This document shows, one piece after another, positions 11,102 through 22,224 of a stretch of 64,000 bases of DNA (position 1 is its first letter; the number at the start of each line of letters is the position of its first letter). The stretch spans positions 310,001 through 374,000 of the forward strand of contig JAUIRK010000173.1 in the NCBI GenBank assembly GCA_030549495.1, read 5' to 3'. The DNA is from Nectonema munidae (Eukaryota > Nematomorpha > Nectonematoida > Nectonematidae). The translations under genes and the position numbers were made by a program. The notes under the pieces were generated by a model. The model was not told the DNA's origin. It did no database searches and saw only the letters and a program-made list of their open reading frames with translations.

Positions 11102-12175
11102 TCACAACTCTGCTGGCATTCTGGAGTTATTTCTTTTTTTGTTTTTTGATTGAGAAAAGATGGAAAAGAGGTTGATTCTTTTGAACTTTTTCTTGAATAA
11201 CAAATAAATTCTAGGATCTAAGATAAGAGTGAATGCAAAGCTTGTGCTATATGAGAAAAAGGAAAGAAATGTGCTGAAGACGCTGTACTTTTTGAATGCG
11301 TCCGACGTTATTATATCCAAGTACATGACGTAAATCATGGATTTGGTGCTTTCGTTCAAGACGACAAGCGAAATCCATAGCATTCGCAAGCAAACGACAT
11401 AAGATTTCAATTTTTCGTTGTACAAGCGCGAACGAAATTCTTCACAGCTTCTATTGAAGAAGATGGCATTTTGAATTTGAATGTTCACGCTAGATATCGT
11501 GAAAACGATGTTTTTATCGAAGACATGCGTCACGTAGAATACGATGGCCAGGAAAATTCTGAAGATGGAGAATATTCCACGAATCAGGAAGAAGCGCATC
11601 AGGTCGTAGATCATGTATCTCTTACTTCTATTTGTGTTCGTTATAATCATATGAACGGTTTGCACGGTGGTGTCTTCGTCTATCGTGATTGATGACACAC
11701 TTTCCCACAGGTAGGTCGGTATGTACAGCGCGAGTACAATGACATACAACACAAATACTATTTTCTTCGCCTTTTCTGTATTCAGCTTAATTTGTGACTT
11801 GTTCTGGAAGCAGCCGTAGTTGAACATGAAGAGTACGAATGTTGTGAAGGAGATGTCGCAAAAGACCATCAGAGTCTTTGTCAAAGGCTTCGAAATATTT
11901 GCTGTGTAAAATGCTAGGTAATGATTCGTGAATTTAGACGTTCCTTTAGTATGAACTGAGGATAAACAGGGATCAAGAATGGAGAAGAAGCTGATTAAGG
12001 CGTTGAATATCGTGGTTTGCTTCATGAAAATCATCTTGTAATCCTTCTTATACCTTTTATCGTTGAAGATGAAGAAGAGTGCCACATTAAATATCACACC
12101 TGCTATATTGAATCCAGGTAAGATTTTTGCGAATAACGTCTTTCTAAATTCAGCTACCGATGTTGTATCAAGCAT
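11102..12175 (-). CDS. Rhodopsin-like GPCR-type seven-helix receptor
   Basis: Single open frame of 357 residues starting at ATG 12175. I count seven hydrophobic segments: about residues 17-38 (GVIFNVALFFIF), 52-72, 95-118, 138-158, 193-218, 262-290 and 296-328. The last ends in DPRIYLLF at residues 320-327, which matches the NPxxY motif with D for N, followed by a basic KKKFKR stretch typical of helix 8. I see no clear DRY box after helix 3, where FNYGCFQNKSQ stands instead, so it is divergent. The predicted role is a plasma-membrane receptor with unknown ligand. It is intronless and antisense within an intron of Nup107. Several NxS/T sites are present. Specific subfamily not recognised; a lineage-expanded orphan or peptide-type receptor is possible. 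Confidence 0.75.
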   Translation of the reverse strand: MLDTTSVAEFRKTLFAKILPGFNIAGVIFNVALFFIFNDKRYKKDYKMIFMKQTTIFNALISFFSILDPCLSSVHTKGTSKFTNHYLAFYTANISKPLTKTLMVFCDISFTTFVLFMFNYGCFQNKSQIKLNTEKAKKIVFVLYVIVLALYIPTYLWESVSSITIDEDTTVQTVHMIITNTNRSKRYMIYDLMRFFLIRGIFSIFRIFLAIVFYVTHVFDKNIVFTISSVNIQIQNAIFFNRSCEEFRSRLYNEKLKSYVVCLRMLWISLVVLNESTKSMIYVMYLDIITSDAFKKYSVFSTFLSFFSYSTSFAFTLILDPRIYLLFKKKFKRINLFSIFSQSKNKKRNNSRMPAEL

Positions 12176-13291
12176 GGTATGTTTGTCTTTTTTATTTTAA
12201 CCTTCTGGTTGCTACACACCCTTACTTGTGAGTATACACGATAATGAAATGGCGTCAATGCAATTAATGAATAAGATTCGCTTTAATTGTACTCTCCTTA
12301 AATACGTTATTTCTTCTACCTTCTGACGTAAAACTAACTTTCAAACAACATTTATCCTTTTTGCAGCGCGTTAATAAACGTATATGCAAGTAAATAATGG
12401 GATGAGTTTACAGCATCGATACATTTAACACAATTTAATTTATTCAAACAATTAATTTTACATCTACTATGCACGTGCGAACGAATAATCAGTCTTGTGC
12501 TATACAAACATTTCCAACCCTTTATATTTCTCCGTATTGATTTCGTTCTTGAAATATAAATAAAGGATTTAAGAATAGACACAGCCTATCCGTTTTCCTT
12601 TTGAACATCTGCATTGTACCAGAGATACTCCCATTTCTTGAAATTTAGTAGTCAAGCCCTAAATATTTTGTTCAAACGAGTTTCACTTTTTTATATTTTA
12701 ATATTCTCAAAGCAACTCCATCGATCAAATTTTCATAAAAGAATATGGTGTACAGTTGACTCTCACTAATCTGGCAATCAGTAATCGGGCTAACAATAGA
12801 AACCGTTTGTAAACTATGAGAACACTGTAAATAATTAAACTATGTTCGAGTTTTTATTTGCCATTAATTAAAAGCATGAATGCAATGTTGAAATCAATTT
12901 CCTCCTTTCTTTTGAAAAGAAAAGGAGATCTATTTTCATGATTTGTTCGTCGGAACTCTTTTTTCAAGCTGAGATTTTGGTAATCTTTGCTTGTAGACAC
13001 ATTTTCTAAATGAAGTTGTAATCATTCATACATAAACACGTAGATTCAATTTTAACTCAAGAATGGAAACTATGATGATGTTACCCCTTATCCATATTCC
13101 ACTACGTTTATTTGTATTTTGTTTTTTCGGGGCTGTGCTTTATACTTACTATTCGAAATTGAGTTTTTAATTATCATAATCTCTTGAGCCTATCCTGAAG
13201 TTTAAGAAATACTTCATTTTTTGAAACAGGGAATCACGATAGTTCAAAGTATCTCATGAGCCGGAAGTCGATTATTATTGTTCCAATATGT
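12176..13291. other. AT-rich DNA with one pogo-like transposon end
   Basis: At 12753-12800 the sequence CAGTTGACTCTCACTAATC followed by GGCAATCAGTAATCGGGC has the layout of a jerky/Tigger terminal repeat. I could not find the partner end. Otherwise nothing is recognised; the region just upstream of 12175 is presumably the promoter side of the receptor gene. Confidence 0.45.
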
Positions 13292-13745
13292 AATTGGTCT
13301 AAAACGAATTTGTCCAAACATACGGTTTGTCCAACTACGATTGATCTAATATCAATCGGTCTAATGTGAATTGGTCTAAAATAAACTCCTTCAAAAGTGC
13401 AATGGTTAAGGTTAGAATTAGCCTTTGTGTTTTGCTCCAATGTCACAGTCAGTGCTAGAGTTAGTGTTTATGATTGGCTAACGACGAGATTAACGCATTT
13501 TGTACCAATGTTTCCAAAGAGAACGCATTCGACTTCACTAATCTTTATTTAATTCTATTTAAAACAAGAGTCGGGGAATGGGTTAAATCAGACGCAATCT
13601 AGTGTATAGCAGAAGAATTAAAAAACATTTATAAACACAGACGATTCACATTTTTGTAACGTAATTTATTTTATTCTAAAATATGGGACTTAATGTCTTT
13701 AGACGAATTGGTCTATTTTTAGACTATTCTGAATTAAACCAATAT
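13292..13745. repeat. Element with repeated TTGGTCTAA motifs
   Basis: AATTGGTCTAAAA opens a block carrying several variants of TTGGTCTAAT/TTGTCCAA between 13292 and 13384. Near 13703-13745 GAATTGGTCTATTTT and an inverted AAACCAAT close it. Repeated subterminal motifs suggest a small DNA transposon, but the ends are only approximate. Confidence 0.35.
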
Positions 13746-13780
13746 CTCTATTATATGAATCTTTCAATACGTAATGGCAT

Positions 13781-14043
13781 TTAACCCATTAAGCCCCAAT
13801 GTTCCCATTTGGGAACATAAGTAATTTCATCTTCGTCTGCTTTTTTCAATGACTTTGAATATAAATCGTCTGCGTTTTTTTAAAATATCGTCTGATTTCT
13901 TGGTACTTAATGGGTTAAGTACCATAGAAATCAGACGATATCTAAAAAACGCAGACGATGTATATTCAAAGTCATTGAAAAAAGCAGACGAAGATGAAAT
14001 TACTTATGTTCCCAAATGGAAACATTGGGACTTAATGGGTTAA
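13781..14043. repeat. Two TTAA-type MITEs fused head-to-head (large palindrome)
   Basis: Left copy 13781-13918 runs from TTAACCCATTAAGCCCC to GGGTTAA. Immediately afterwards, sharing that TTAA, 13915-14043 is almost its exact reverse complement. The result is a near-perfect palindrome with ~130-bp arms and essentially no spacer. The open + frame at 13849-14043 is an artefact of this structure. Confidence 0.8.
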
Positions 14044-14833
14044 AGAAAATAACTTTTTTCCTACGATGAAAGAACGAAATGAGGTACTTCGCCGTTTTTC
14101 TTTAAATGAAAAATGAGCATTTGAGATTTTGTAAAACTTGTTATTCCTTCAATCATGATGTTACATAATTTTAATTTTTTCATCTTAGCTGTAAAATATG
14201 AGAAGATAAGAGTTCTGTGATTTGAATTGAAAATAAAATGTCATTTATACATCAATTACTTTCTAAAAAATTCAAATTTTTCTTTATCATAAAATTCTTT
14301 ATTTTGGGTAGCAATAACAAAAATGTCTTTTAAGTTCATCAATGACTCTAAATTTAAAAAATTAAGTTAAAGCTTCACAATTGTTCCCAGTCTTGAAGAT
14401 TTTGAGAGGAATCCGAGTATGAGTCGGTTGTGATAATGTTTACCACTCCGATTTTAAAAATAGTTACATTTGTTAAATTAAAGCTCTCTTTAGTGCCAAA
14501 CCCAGCATACATTTTTTTTTATCATTTTCGTCTAATGTTGTGTTTTTGCAACTCATAGAAAAAAGGCTTAATTCAATATAAATCAAAGAATGCATTTTTT
14601 TATTACGCAAACACCTTGTAAAGGAACAAAGCTCAGTTTATGAGTAGGAAGTTTTTTGAAAAATAATTTAGGGTGAATTTAGTTTTTGAATGCTATTTTT
14701 GGCTTAGATAAAAAGGTTATAGATGATAAATTGAAAATCTTTATGAAAACAACCTAAGAAAGGCACTACAAACCAACAAAACATTTTAATAAATTGTATT
14801 GAAGAAAATAGATCAAACTTTGCAACATCCTGA
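14044..14833. other. AT-rich DNA, nothing recognised
   Basis: No reading frame or pairable repeat that I can support. Confidence 0.4.
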
Positions 14834-14992
14834 AATAAGAAAGCAGATTTACAATAAAAAAAGTCTTCTTTCCTTTGAGAAACGAAGATTAGAAATATTA
14901 ACCATGATAAAATCTAAAACCTTAACAAAGAAATAGAAAGACACAAGTAGAGAAAGGAGCTTATAAACACAAAGGGAAGAGTTGTTATACGT
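14834..14992 (-). repeat. Dispersed repeat, copy inverted relative to 18377-18533
   Basis: The reverse complement of this segment matches 18377-18533 closely. Shared blocks include TATAACAACTCTTC, TTATAAGCTCCTTTCTC, TACTTGTGTCTTTCTATTTC, TTAGATTTTATCATGG and AATCTGCTTTCTTAT. No coding function is evident. Confidence 0.75.
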
Positions 14993-15344
14993 AGGATTTG
15001 ATGCTCTAATTTTAGACAACTCCAGTAGATAAGCATGTATATTAGTGCCCCATTTGGGCCCTCCAAATATAAATTTCTTCAATAATTTATAAATGATGTT
15101 CTAAAGCAATTTGAAACAGAAAATTTGGTGTTGCATAATTAACTTTTAAAGTCAAAAACGCATAAATATAAATAGGTGGAGTGATTAGTGTTGAAAAAAA
15201 ATGATACATAAATCGAGTTTCAGTCCTAAATTCGCAATGGAAAAGCTATAAATCTGAGTCAGAGTCGCAAAATGCTTTTTTCAAAATATGGCATCGTCCT
15301 ATCAGTGATTAAGGGTAGTGGTTCAATCAAGATCGTATAATAAG

Positions 15345-15412
15345 GGATAACTGGTAGCGTGGTTAGGTAGTGGTTCTAATTCGATTCCTCTTGTCGCCAT
15401 GATATCGATTGG
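15345..15412 (+). repeat. tRNA-derived SINE fragment
   Basis: ACTGGTAGCGTGGTTAGGTAG resembles a pol III A box region. GGTTCTAATTCGATTCC follows at B-box spacing. The tRNA-like head lacks a full cloverleaf, so I read it as a SINE head rather than a tRNA gene. Confidence 0.45.
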
Positions 15413-15643
15413 GAAGAAAGAAGTCTTCAACTAAAATTACTCGATTGAACAAAGGCATTATTTTCAATTCACAAGCACCCACTATTTCGCACTAATTTTT
15501 GACAATTTTTGTTTTCCGGTATTTACCAATTTTTGATTTGATTGTTTAAAAGTAAAATATATTTTTATTTGGTATATTTGATTTTTATCGCTAAATCAAT
15601 CCAACTAATCTAAGAGTGTATTTCTCTATACTTACATCATAAG

Positions 15644-15956
15644 CAGGCCCGTAACCAAGCGGGGGCGAGAGTAGCTTTGAGAATTCTAGCAAAATTTCTA
15701 ATATATTAATTTAGATAAATCTTAGAGCATGTGAATTTTCTCTTTTCCTACTGATTAACCCATTTACGACCAATGTTCCTATTTTGGAACTAGTAATTTC
15801 ATCTTCGTCTGCTTTTTTCAATGACTTTGAATATAAATCGTCTGCGTTTTTTTTAGATATCGTCTGCTTTGCTTGGTCTTAAACGGGTTAATTTAGAGAT
15901 AAAGAGAACATAGAATATATAGATTCAGACACTCAAATTTTATTCTGGTTACTTAC
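15644..15956. repeat. MITE with GCCCGTAAC ends, copy 2
   Basis: Starts CAGGCCCGTAACC. The right end, read in reverse, gives AGTAACCAGAATA and then CTATGTTCTCTTTATC, matching the left interior of copy 1 (1452-1622). A TTAA-type MITE (15755-15891) is inserted in the middle, which accounts for most of the length difference between the copies. Confidence 0.65.
15755..15891. repeat. TTAA-flanked MITE, nested copy
   Basis: TTAACCCATTTACGACC at the left and GTCTTAAACGGGTTAA at the right enclose the same core as the 13781 copy (TTTCATCTTCGTCTGC, ATAAATCGTCTGCG). It sits inside the GCCCGTAAC MITE, so it is younger than its host. Confidence 0.75.
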
Positions 15957-16254
15957 TTGATCATAAGACAATTTTTTCTTGCTCAAATTCTTGAAAGAAG
16001 CTTAAAAAGTGTTTGATTTCTGAGAAACAATGAACTAATCATTTTCCGGGTAAATTCTTGAGAAATCCCGCGAAAAGAAAAAAGAAGGGAACTCTGGTTC
16101 GGGTGGAATAACACAAATCTTTTTGTTTCTGCATATCCTTTATCGATGTTTATGCCTTCATAATATCTACTCACATATGCCAACTTTGCTTCATGTAACG
16201 AGCGTACTTTTTAAGTGCATATTTTCCCATTTTATGTACTATTTTATATTTTAG

Positions 16255-16329
16255 ATTGATGAAATAAACCAAGAAAAGTCAAAGTTTGTTGTGATGAGTG
16301 AAGAATTTCTCTGTTACAAGAAATATCAG
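16255..16329 (+). CDS. Nup107: Nup107 exon, first of the C-terminal chain
   Basis: Acceptor TTTTATATTTTAG, donor CAG|GTTACT, 75 nt, phase 0 at both ends. It encodes IDEINQEKSKFVVM followed by SEEFLCYKKYQ. Spliced to 21790 it reads EFLCYKKYQ/ESMECYKDW, against human Nup107 EHLCIRAYLEAHETFNEW: E-x-L-C, basic, Y, E, E, aromatic, acidic, W all line up across the junction. IDEI also corresponds to human IAEI upstream. This exon anchors the identification of the whole chain. Nup107 is a scaffold subunit of the nuclear-pore Y complex, and its C-terminal half contacts Nup133. Confidence 0.75.
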
Positions 16330-17255
16330 GTTACTTCTTTATAATTGTGTTTTGAAATTTTAAAAGGAATTTGTTCTAATTTTTCTCTATTACAACTCTC
16401 TTCTGAATACCTAAAAGATTACTAAGAGAATCCCTAAATCACTAGAATTTTTATGTTGACCTCCTGAAAAATTTCAGGGATCCAAAACTACGTTTAGAAA
16501 CACTGCTTTAAAGTCTAGACCCAGACTCATTCAAACTACTTCATACTGTAATGTAATCAGTGTATAATATATGATAGCAAAACTGAGATAAGATAAAAAT
16601 GATTTCATTAATGAATAGAACACAAAGCAAATGTCCTAGCATTGAAGCTTGTGGAATGGAGTGCTAGATGAAAAGTTTTTATCAGTTCATCTTGAATATA
16701 ATTTTTTTGATTTTTTAATGTTTGTTTGTATATGTATGAACTACTAAACACAATATTTTTCAAAAAAAAATTGAATTTTGGATACTTATTTTCATGATAT
16801 TTATAATTTTCTTTTTCTAATAACTTTTTTTTGACATTAATACACATATTAATCTAATTTGTAGCTCTAGGAAAATATTATTATCTAGTTTGAGAAATAT
16901 AAGGTTCACGAAAAGGCTTCCATTTCATTAAATTCCGAGTGATATTTGTTATAAGTGAAATCCACGTTGTAAATATTCAAAGAAAATCATTGACATAATT
17001 ATTTAGAGGGTGCACTAGACTATGAGCTGTATTTTTTACACGTCGTGGCTAGACATCCACTTTCCCAAACTTTACATATTAAAACCTAGGCACGCATTAT
17101 TTCTAAGATGTTTAAGTTTTTAGCGCTGCTTAAACGATTAAATTTATCATAAATGAAGATAAATTCTGAAAAAATTAATGATAAATAAAAATAATAAGAA
17201 TGGACACTTATTCATCAAAAGAACGATACATCAATACTCACAAGAGAACAGTAAA
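16330..17255. other. Nup107 intron, AT-rich
   Basis: No gene seen. The segment near 16470-16512 (GGATCCAAAACTACG ... AAACACTGC) looks like a hAT-type terminus, without a partner that I can place. Confidence 0.4.
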
Positions 17256-17533
17256 CAGGGCCTGTCCTAGTGTTCGCGTGGCCCCATGCAAAATGGATTG
17301 CGCGGGGCCCAGTGTGGGTAGGAGAAAAGATTAAAAGTGGGAAATAAGATTTCTAAAAAAAGAAAAGTGATTTGTTTTAACTTTTTCATTAAACACAAAA
17401 TGACGATCAAAGTAACTTTACTTTGCGAGCCTTGCATTTAGCGAAATCTTACAATATATCATCAAAATGAAAAATGAGAAGCGCGGGGCCCACTGCCGTC
17501 CGCATAAGTTGCAGTGGCCTAAGGCCGACCCTA
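17256..17533. mobile_element. hAT-type MITE, CAGGGCC ends
   Basis: Begins CAGGGCCTGTCCTAGTG and ends GGCCTAAGGCCGACCCT(A), an imperfect inverted repeat. ACAGTAAA (17248-17255) and ACAATAAA (17534-17541) form an 8-bp target duplication with one mismatch. Internal GCGCGGGGCCC blocks make it GC-richer than its host. Non-coding. Confidence 0.75.
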
Positions 17534-17666
17534 ACAATAAATACCCTATTAAGTATGTTAGACGTTTTTTCAATGGAAAAAAATATCAAATAATTCAGAA
17601 AATGTTGATTGAGTAAAAAAATCTGAAAGATAATCAAACTCAGAAACGAACTTTTATTGAATCAAT

Positions 17667-17850
17667 GAAAACTTCAGAAAGATAATTATAATGAAAAGTA
17701 ATATTTATTTTCAATAGAAAATATATAATTCGTATTGGGAAATATTTTGAAAACTTCAGAAAGATAATTATAATGAAAAGTAATATTTATTTTCAATAGA
17801 AAATATATAATTCGTATTGGGAAATATTTTGAAAACTTACAAAAATTTCT
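17667..17850. repeat. Tandem duplication, 82-bp period
   Basis: The unit beginning GAAAACTTCAGAAAGATAAT starts at 17667 and again at 17749, with a partial third start at 17831. The two full units appear identical, so the duplication is recent. Confidence 0.9.
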
Positions 17851-18376
17851 ATAAGAATAGATTTAAAAAGAGTCTAGAAAGAAAACTCAAAATTTTACAT
17901 GATGTAGGTGGTATGCCACCACATTTTAGTCTTTTGTTTAAAAGTCAGGCTACCGTGCAATTATATACCAATTTTACTTCATCTCATTTTTTCGCAATGC
18001 AAGCACCTTCTTTTTAAGTTCAACTTTCTTTTGCAAAGTTTATTTTAATTTTAAATTCATTTTTTCAGCCCCTCTTTTTTAGGTAAAGAGCTAAAATTTT
18101 TGGATGTAAGGTATTTTTGGATGTTCCAGTTTTTTTTAATTAAAGAATTTAACTAATGCAAAAAGAAAAGGAGACCACATTTCTGGATTATAAACACCAA
18201 AAGCAGGAAAACCTGATACGAGTTTGTACTGTGAAAGTATAGTCTAGTTTTATGTTAATTTATTTTATTTATATATACAGTAACGTAGGCAGAAATTTAT
18301 ATTTGGAGCGGCTAAATGAGACACTAATATACATGCTTACCTACTGGCTTTGTCTAAAATAAAGAATCAAATGCTG

Positions 18377-18533
18377 CGTATAACAACTCTTCTCTTTGTG
18401 TTTATAAGCTCCTTTCTCTACTTGTGTCTTTCTATTTCTTTGTTAAGGTTTTAGATTTTATCATGGCTAATATTTCTTATCTTCGTTTCTCATAGCGAAG
18501 AGAAATTTTTTATTATAAATCTGCTTTCTTATT
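18377..18533 (+). repeat. Dispersed repeat, partner of 14834-14992
   Basis: Inverted partner of the copy 3.4 kb upstream. The pair could be the two ends of one larger element that also enclosed the hAT MITE, or two independent insertions. Confidence 0.7.
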
Positions 18534-21500
18534 AGAGGTAGAAGGGTCTTAACAAAGTTAACAGTTTGGTCGTTACCGTCAATGATATCAATAAGTTTCC
18601 TATATTTTGATTTCATTTGCTTTAGATTGTTAGTATAAGCCCATTGTCAAAAATTAATTCATTATTTCATTTCAATTTTTTGATGATGGGGTCCGGTCCA
18701 AGTGCCCCATAGCTGGCTACGTGGCTGTATAGTGTATATATATAAACCGTCTTGTTACAATGGGCGAAAAAAATACTTCATTTTATTGTGGCAATGTAAG
18801 AGGTGTGAATCTAATAAATGTCATTAAATATTTACTCCAATAATTACCTATCTTATCTAGGTATATAAATTTAAGTCTGTATATTCCAGTGGTGGATATA
18901 CGGAGGTGTGGTGTGGTTTAACGCCACCTCTCCCTTCACCCCTTTAATTTTCCATCGATCTTTACTCATATACACAGACGTATCCATTTACTTACTTATT
19001 TTCAAATATATTATCTACATGACATAAAAATTTCTAAACGTGATTTTAATGGCATCAAAGAATAATTTCATACATTTTTGTAAAGAAACTTTTGAAATGC
19101 TGAAAATTGAACCTCCATTCCCTTCATCATAAACGATGATATAGCTAGATTTCGTGCATTGAATTGTTTTTTACTATGCTCTCATTTATGCTCAACTGAT
19201 TTTATAAAGTTAAAAACAACAATAAAGATTGAAAATAACACATTATTTTTAGAGACGTGAGTAACGTTGGTTGGTATTGGGTTTCGATAACTCAAGGTCT
19301 TGGGTTCGATCCCGCATCAAGCCTTCTTTCTCATAGTTCGATACAAGCAGCGCAAATTGTGCCTTCTCGATGAAAACACCCCACAAAAAAATTAAGATAT
19401 GTTTGCCAAACTTTACAAAAGTAGTTAATGGAACACTTGTTAGCAAGTTTTTTCCTTTTGAAAATACATAAAAAATCAAATTGTTAACTAATTCTATCGA
19501 TTGAGGTTATCTAAATTGCAAGCCTTTAGGGCTGGTTTTGTGTTATCCAGAAATAGCGATTCTTTATCTCAAATGCTCATTATTCAAAGTGTTACTCTTA
19601 AATGGGAAAATGTGAGACGGAGTTTAAAATAGTGTATTATAACAAATCTTCATTTGGTCTATATAAACCTATTACATGTTCGTTAGGCAAGTATATATAA
19701 TGCAGCATTTATATACTTCTTTCAATGTTGTATGCAATTTTAGCGTGTTTTAAACGCAAAATTTCTTTTAACAAACAAGTTCTAAGGGAACATTGAATGT
19801 GTGAGCACATTTTGGTAAAATAAAACCGGCATCTGACGCAAAGTAATCCAAAATTTCAGTTTATGCTACTGGTTATATTCCTTCGGTTTAAATTCTCATC
19901 AATTTTTAATTTACTTAATTCTCTTTATCGGTTTATGATAGCCTTAATCTTTTATTCACTTTGAACGTTAACCCGTGTTCATAAAGAAATGCTTTTATAA
20001 GAAGGAGAAAGTTAATTGGTGTAGAAGTAATTATGCGCCAACAAAATAAATATTTAATGATCACAAAAGCTTATATCACTGCAGAAAATAATTGGTATTG
20101 AATACATACAATCAATGTTTTCGCATCATCCTTCATCACAGTTTAGAATCATTGTTAATGCCAATAAAATTTATTGAATTTTAAAATGGCGTGTTTCGTG
20201 TGTCTATACAATTGGTTAGAAATCGTATATACAAAAATGCATACTTTAAAGTAAGAAATTTTTGTGTGGAATTTAATTTTGTGAACACAAAAATTCAGTC
20301 AAATTAAATCCTGCAAACCAAAATTTCAGAGTTTTGTGTTATGGAGTGGCGTGGCATGCGGGACTGACTACTCTTTCATAACATTCGAAATCTTTTATAC
20401 ATAAATTTAAAGATCTACGCAATTTTAATAATACATTCTCAAGAAGTAGAAAAAGCTTTAATTTTTTAAGCCAAGTGTCTAAAATTTTTTGAAGCATAAT
20501 TTGTGAAATTTTATTTTTGCAAAATTAAAGTACTTAACAGTGTATTGAATTAATATGTAAACTAATACGCACATGTCGCAAATATGTACCGTATGTTTCT
20601 ATGTATAGGCCACCCTCTCAATCCTTAAAAATCTAATCTCAAGATTAAAATTTTTAATCTTGTGACATATTGTTATAGGTAACCAAGCCTAATACCGAAG
20701 ACAGTTTCGTGCAGAAACTAGTCATGTAAATAGGAAATCTACACCGGCTGTATTTTTTATTCTTTGCGGAACGGTGTCCTCGTAAAAAATCAAAAGAAAA
20801 CATTAGCTTTTTTGTTTCTTACTAAAATAAAATAAAATAAAAAGTATTTACTTTTGCCGTTACGGTCGACGATTCGTCAGCATGCGGAGAAGGAGATAAC
20901 CTTGACTCGCCAATAACCTTGGTCAGTTTCATTTTTAAAGAGCGAACTATACCTCAAATATTAGTTAAATCTTAAATATTGACTTGGATTTTGGTTCGGT
21001 CGACCTCTATACACCGAATTATACTTTTTATATATAATATATATTTTTGACTAACGAACATTTATATGTTAAATTATAAATTTATATTTTTATTCAGCGA
21101 GAAATCTAGGAGAGATTATACTTTACGTTTAGAGTCACTACGTTTCACAACACGTTTTTCTAACGACATTTTGTCAAGGACGTCTCCATCAGCTCTTTCC
21201 AGGTTTATCAACCCACATCCTTAAATTTTAAGTATACGCGCTTTGTTTTTCCTATGTCGACAAGGATCGATTTGACAAACTTGGAATCCACAAATCTTCA
21301 AACTGGGATGCTTCACTTTAGATGTATCAGAGAGGCGATTCATTTATTTTTTGTCAAAGCTCTATATATACCCACTCACTCATCCACACAATAGGGGGAT
21401 GCTCTTTACTTGGTGTATTTACAGAGGGTTTATCTTTACTTTATCTATCATCTATTCACTTTGACGCTAAATATGAATAAAATGTTCCAAAACTTATAGA

Positions 21501-21789
21501 TGTCATTGCAGTGGTCTTAAATAAAGAAGCTCGAGATTTGCATGATTTACTTTTATTAATGGGAGATTGGATCTAGCTAATCTGCAACGTGGAATAAAAA
21601 AAATTGTTTTTTTATTTTTATTTTATTTCCTATTGATTCAAATAAATCAATACCGCCAAACAATTAATGTTAGACTACTTATAGAATTAAAAATTCCTCT
21701 TTTGCCTCCAACTTCGACTGTGCAAACCTTATTTAAATCCGTTACTCACTTTTTGGTGTTGAATTAGCCTAAAATTGTCTGATTTGTAG
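18534..21789. other. Nup107 intron with small repeat traces
   Basis: No gene seen. A hAT-type single end starts near 18891 (CAGTGGTGGATATACGG). A tRNA-like B box (GGGTTCGATCCC) is listed separately at 19250-19340. The sequence closes with the acceptor GTCTGATTTGTAG before 21790. Confidence 0.45.
19250..19340 (+). repeat. tRNA-derived SINE-like fragment
   Basis: GGTCTTGGGTTCGATCCCGC is a near-consensus pol III B box, preceded at about the right distance by GTAACGTTGGTTGG as a poor A box. No complete cloverleaf is possible, so it is not called a tRNA gene. Confidence 0.35.
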
Positions 21790-22036
21790 GAAAGCATGGA
21801 ATGTTACAAAGATTGGCTCAACTTATTTCATACTTTGAAGCCGAAATCCCTTCAACATCACAGCACTTCTCCTGAAGAAGGTGAGATGGGGGTTGAAGAA
21901 GAAAGTCTTCTTATGGCCAAAATGAAGAAGGAAGAAGAAACTGCGCGATCTCTACTTCAGTATGACGAATGGAATTTTTGTGTCACCGAGCAAACTCAGG
22001 TTTTTATTCGTAATCATCTTAAACAGGCGATGATAA
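21790..22036 (+). CDS. Nup107: Nup107 exon with the two conserved Trp blocks
   Basis: Acceptor ...GATTTGTAG, donor ATAA|GTAGTC, 247 nt, leaving phase 1. It encodes ESMECYKDWLNLFHTLKP, an acidic and lysine-rich linker (EEGEMGVEEES, KMKKEEETA), then YDEWNFCVTEQTQVFIRNHL. Human Nup107 has the same plan: FNEW...H, a charged linker, then Y.xW and a helix before VLLF. The linker is about a dozen residues longer here. An alternative donor CAG|GTTTTT at 21999 would skip the last helix and fits less well. Followed by an unusually short intron of 47 nt. Confidence 0.75.
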
Positions 22037-22083
22037 GTAGTCATTGAATGTTTTTCAAACCTTTTGTCTCTCCTATTTCATAG

Positions 22084-22139
22084 TTGTCAGCTTGTGCAAT
22101 GCCCCCTCTAATTTTGAACATACACGCCTAAAATTATTC
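22084..22139 (+). CDS. Nup107: Nup107 short exon
   Basis: Follows a strong acceptor (TTTTGTCTCTCCTATTTCATAG). Entering in phase 1 it reads (I)VSLCNAPSNFEHTRLKLF and leaves in phase 0 at TTC|GTATAC. Joined to 26354 it gives HTRLKLF/LLTKKFC, comparable to RTHQMVLLRKLC in human Nup107. The GGW motif found in vertebrates just before this is not preserved. The agreement of phase on both sides supports it more than its own similarity does. Confidence 0.6.
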
Positions 22140-22224
22140 GTATACTAAAATGATTTTAGATCTTTATCATGGTCGTGCCCTAAATACATCAATAATGTAA
22201 AAATTATAATAAAGATCATCATCC

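Noticed and set aside
11471-11692. 73-residue + strand ORF
   Set aside because: Lies fully within the GPCR gene on the other strand and has no support of its own.
13849-14043. 64-residue ORF
   Set aside because: Produced by the palindromic MITE pair; the sequence is repeat, not gene.
19250-19340. tRNA gene
   Set aside because: A B box is present, but no acceptor stem or complete cloverleaf can be formed; a SINE-type remnant is more likely.
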